64,000 nt of DNA, from positions 1 through 64,000 of the forward strand of contig JACPZP010000012.1 in assembly GCA_016195405.1 (NCBI GenBank), written 5' to 3'. Below are positions 63,158 through 64,000 of the stretch, in pieces. The position numbers were made by a program, and so were the translations under genes. How positions within the stretch are numbered: the first letter of the stretch is position 1; every line of letters starts with the position of its first letter. Below the pieces are notes generated by a model. It was not told where the DNA came from and did no database searches. It saw only the letters and a list, made by a program, of their open reading frames with translations. Origin of the DNA: Planctomycetota bacterium. Its GTDB lineage: Bacteria > Planctomycetota > Planctomycetia > Gemmatales > Gemmataceae.

Positions 63158-64000
63158 TTACGCGCGCCAGCCACTTGGCAGGTCCGAAAGCGAGCCATCG
63201 ATGAACGTGTGGTGCCACATCTGCGTTGCCACGACGCCGACCAGGCCCAGCTCAACGGAGGAGCGGTTGCGGAAGCCGAGGCGTTTTTCCTTCACTTCGC
63301 GGAGCCAGCGCTGGACCGAGGTCGCGTCGAAATAGCCGGTCTTCTTGAGAGATTCTTCGCTTAATAGTTGGTCGACGAAAGTCGGCACGCCTTTCTCGAA
63401 AAAGCTGTCGAGGGGGGCGCGGAACATTCCCTTGGGCCGCCAGGCGACTTCTTTCGGCAAATAGCGTTCGCCGAGAAGCCGCAGGATGTACTTGTCCTTG
63501 AATCCATAGAGCTTCCAGCGTGGATGCAATTTCGCGAGGAAATCGAAGACGGCTTCATCAAGGAAGGGATAGCGCGTCTCCACCGACGAGTTCATGGCCA
63601 CGCGGTCGCCTTTGAGGGACAGGAGGTGGCCGGGCAGGTGGATGCGACCGGCCCAGTAGAGGGCGCGGTTGAACGGGTGCCAGCGCTTGAGTCGATCGAT
63701 GTTAGGATCGAGGGCCAAGTACGGATGGTAGTCCTTGAGCGACTCCAGCATCGCCTCGCTGAAAAAGCGAAAGCGGTTGAAGCCCATGATGGTGTAGATT
63801 TCCTGAAACGCCGTATGGCCGCCGATCGTCTCGCGAATCATGCGGACATAGTCGGCCGCCCCCGCGGGAGCGCCCATGATCTTGAGAAGGCCGCCGCGGA
63901 CCATTTGGCTCATGGGCAGACCGGGAATGACGTCGGCGTAGTTGATGAGCTTGTGAATCTTGTACCACGAATACCCCGCGAGCCATTCGTCGGAGCCTTC
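63158..64000 (-). CDS. asnB: Asparagine synthetase (glutamine-hydrolysing), C-terminal part, cut by window edge
   Basis: The last 280 residues of an asparagine synthetase B-type protein. The window edge falls in the synthetase domain at EGSDEWLAGYSWYKIHK, the GSDE ATP/aspartate motif. The rest (HLPGHLLSLKGDRVAMNSSVETRYPFLDEAVFDF, FGKDKY-type region FKDKYILRLLGE and PKGMFRAPLDSFF) is family-like. The N-terminal glutamine amidotransferase part must lie beyond the window. Possibly a paralogue used in capsule or exopolysaccharide synthesis rather than the housekeeping enzyme. Confidence 0.88.
   Translation of the reverse strand, partial: EGSDEWLAGYSWYKIHKLINYADVIPGLPMSQMVRGGLLKIMGAPAGAADYVRMIRETIGGHTAFQEIYTIMGFNRFRFFSEAMLESLKDYHPYLALDPNIDRLKRWHPFNRALYWAGRIHLPGHLLSLKGDRVAMNSSVETRYPFLDEAVFDFLAKLHPRWKLYGFKDKYILRLLGERYLPKEVAWRPKGMFRAPLDSFFEKGVPTFVDQLLSEESLKKTGYFDATSVQRWLREVKEKRLGFRNRSSVELGLVGVVATQMWHHTFIDGSLSDLPSGWRA

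Overview
The window is GC-rich, densely coded chromosomal DNA from a member of the Planctomycetota, most likely a Gemmata-like lineage (Gemmatales). This is inferred from gene content, not from a marker gene. The pointers are a DUF1549/DUF1553 secreted protein, DUF4337, DUF3467 and DUF6370 family proteins, a giant secreted protein with an N-terminal LxRLEDRxLP motif, a serine/threonine kinase with WD40-like repeats beside an ECF-type sigma gene, and many intergenic hairpin repeats. No rRNA, tRNA, CRISPR array or intact insertion sequence was recognised.

Layout. 0-5 kb: a YciI/DGPF-family protein, pyrD, and hisD-hisC-hisB. 5-7.2 kb: four small lipoproteins or secreted helical proteins plus a small cytosolic protein, in tandem. 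7.2-19 kb: acpS, a PcrA/UvrD helicase, a sugar-phosphate isomerase-like protein, a CehA/McbA-like protein, valS (carrying an in-frame repeat insertion), a Uma2-family protein, serS and citrate synthase. 19-25.5 kb: an XRE-like regulator, a small membrane protein, the lactate-oxidation set lutA-lutB-lutC, a DUF1549/1553 protein and a HEAT-repeat protein. 25.7-28.9 kb: an acyltransferase/acyl-ACP synthetase fusion and a TrmJ-like methyltransferase.

28.9-34.3 kb is the most interesting block: ExbB, ExbD, a second ExbD (frameshifted), an unknown exported membrane-anchored protein, a protein that joins a TonB-like transmembrane anchor to a squalene-cyclase-like repeat domain, and a translationally coupled alpha/beta hydrolase. 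It reads as a proton-motive-force-driven envelope machine whose effector is not an ordinary TonB or TolA.

34.3-48.8 kb: a metal ABC transporter pair without its permease, a 2-hydroxyacid dehydrogenase behind a nucleotidyltransferase/small-protein pair, an RsmC-like methyltransferase, a DUF985 cupin, DUF4337, an RsbW-like kinase, the leucyl/arginyl transferase Bpt, DUF2784, a group-2 sigma factor, an RsbT-like fragment, DUF3467, DUF6370, an exported protein, cardiolipin synthase and a WD40-like lipoprotein. 48.9-52.6 kb looks accessory: a decayed REP-associated transposase, a 21-bp tandem repeat, an internally duplicated membrane protein and two proteins of unknown function separated by hairpin repeats. 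52.6-63.1 kb: a 1,899-residue secreted protein, a kinase-WD40-TPR protein and an ECF sigma gene, all on the minus strand. The right edge cuts an asparagine synthetase gene.

At least seven kinds of inverted repeat recur between genes, sometimes reaching start or stop codons, and in valS and the alpha/beta hydrolase gene repeat-like DNA lies inside the reading frame. Functions are called from motifs read by eye; no database search was possible.
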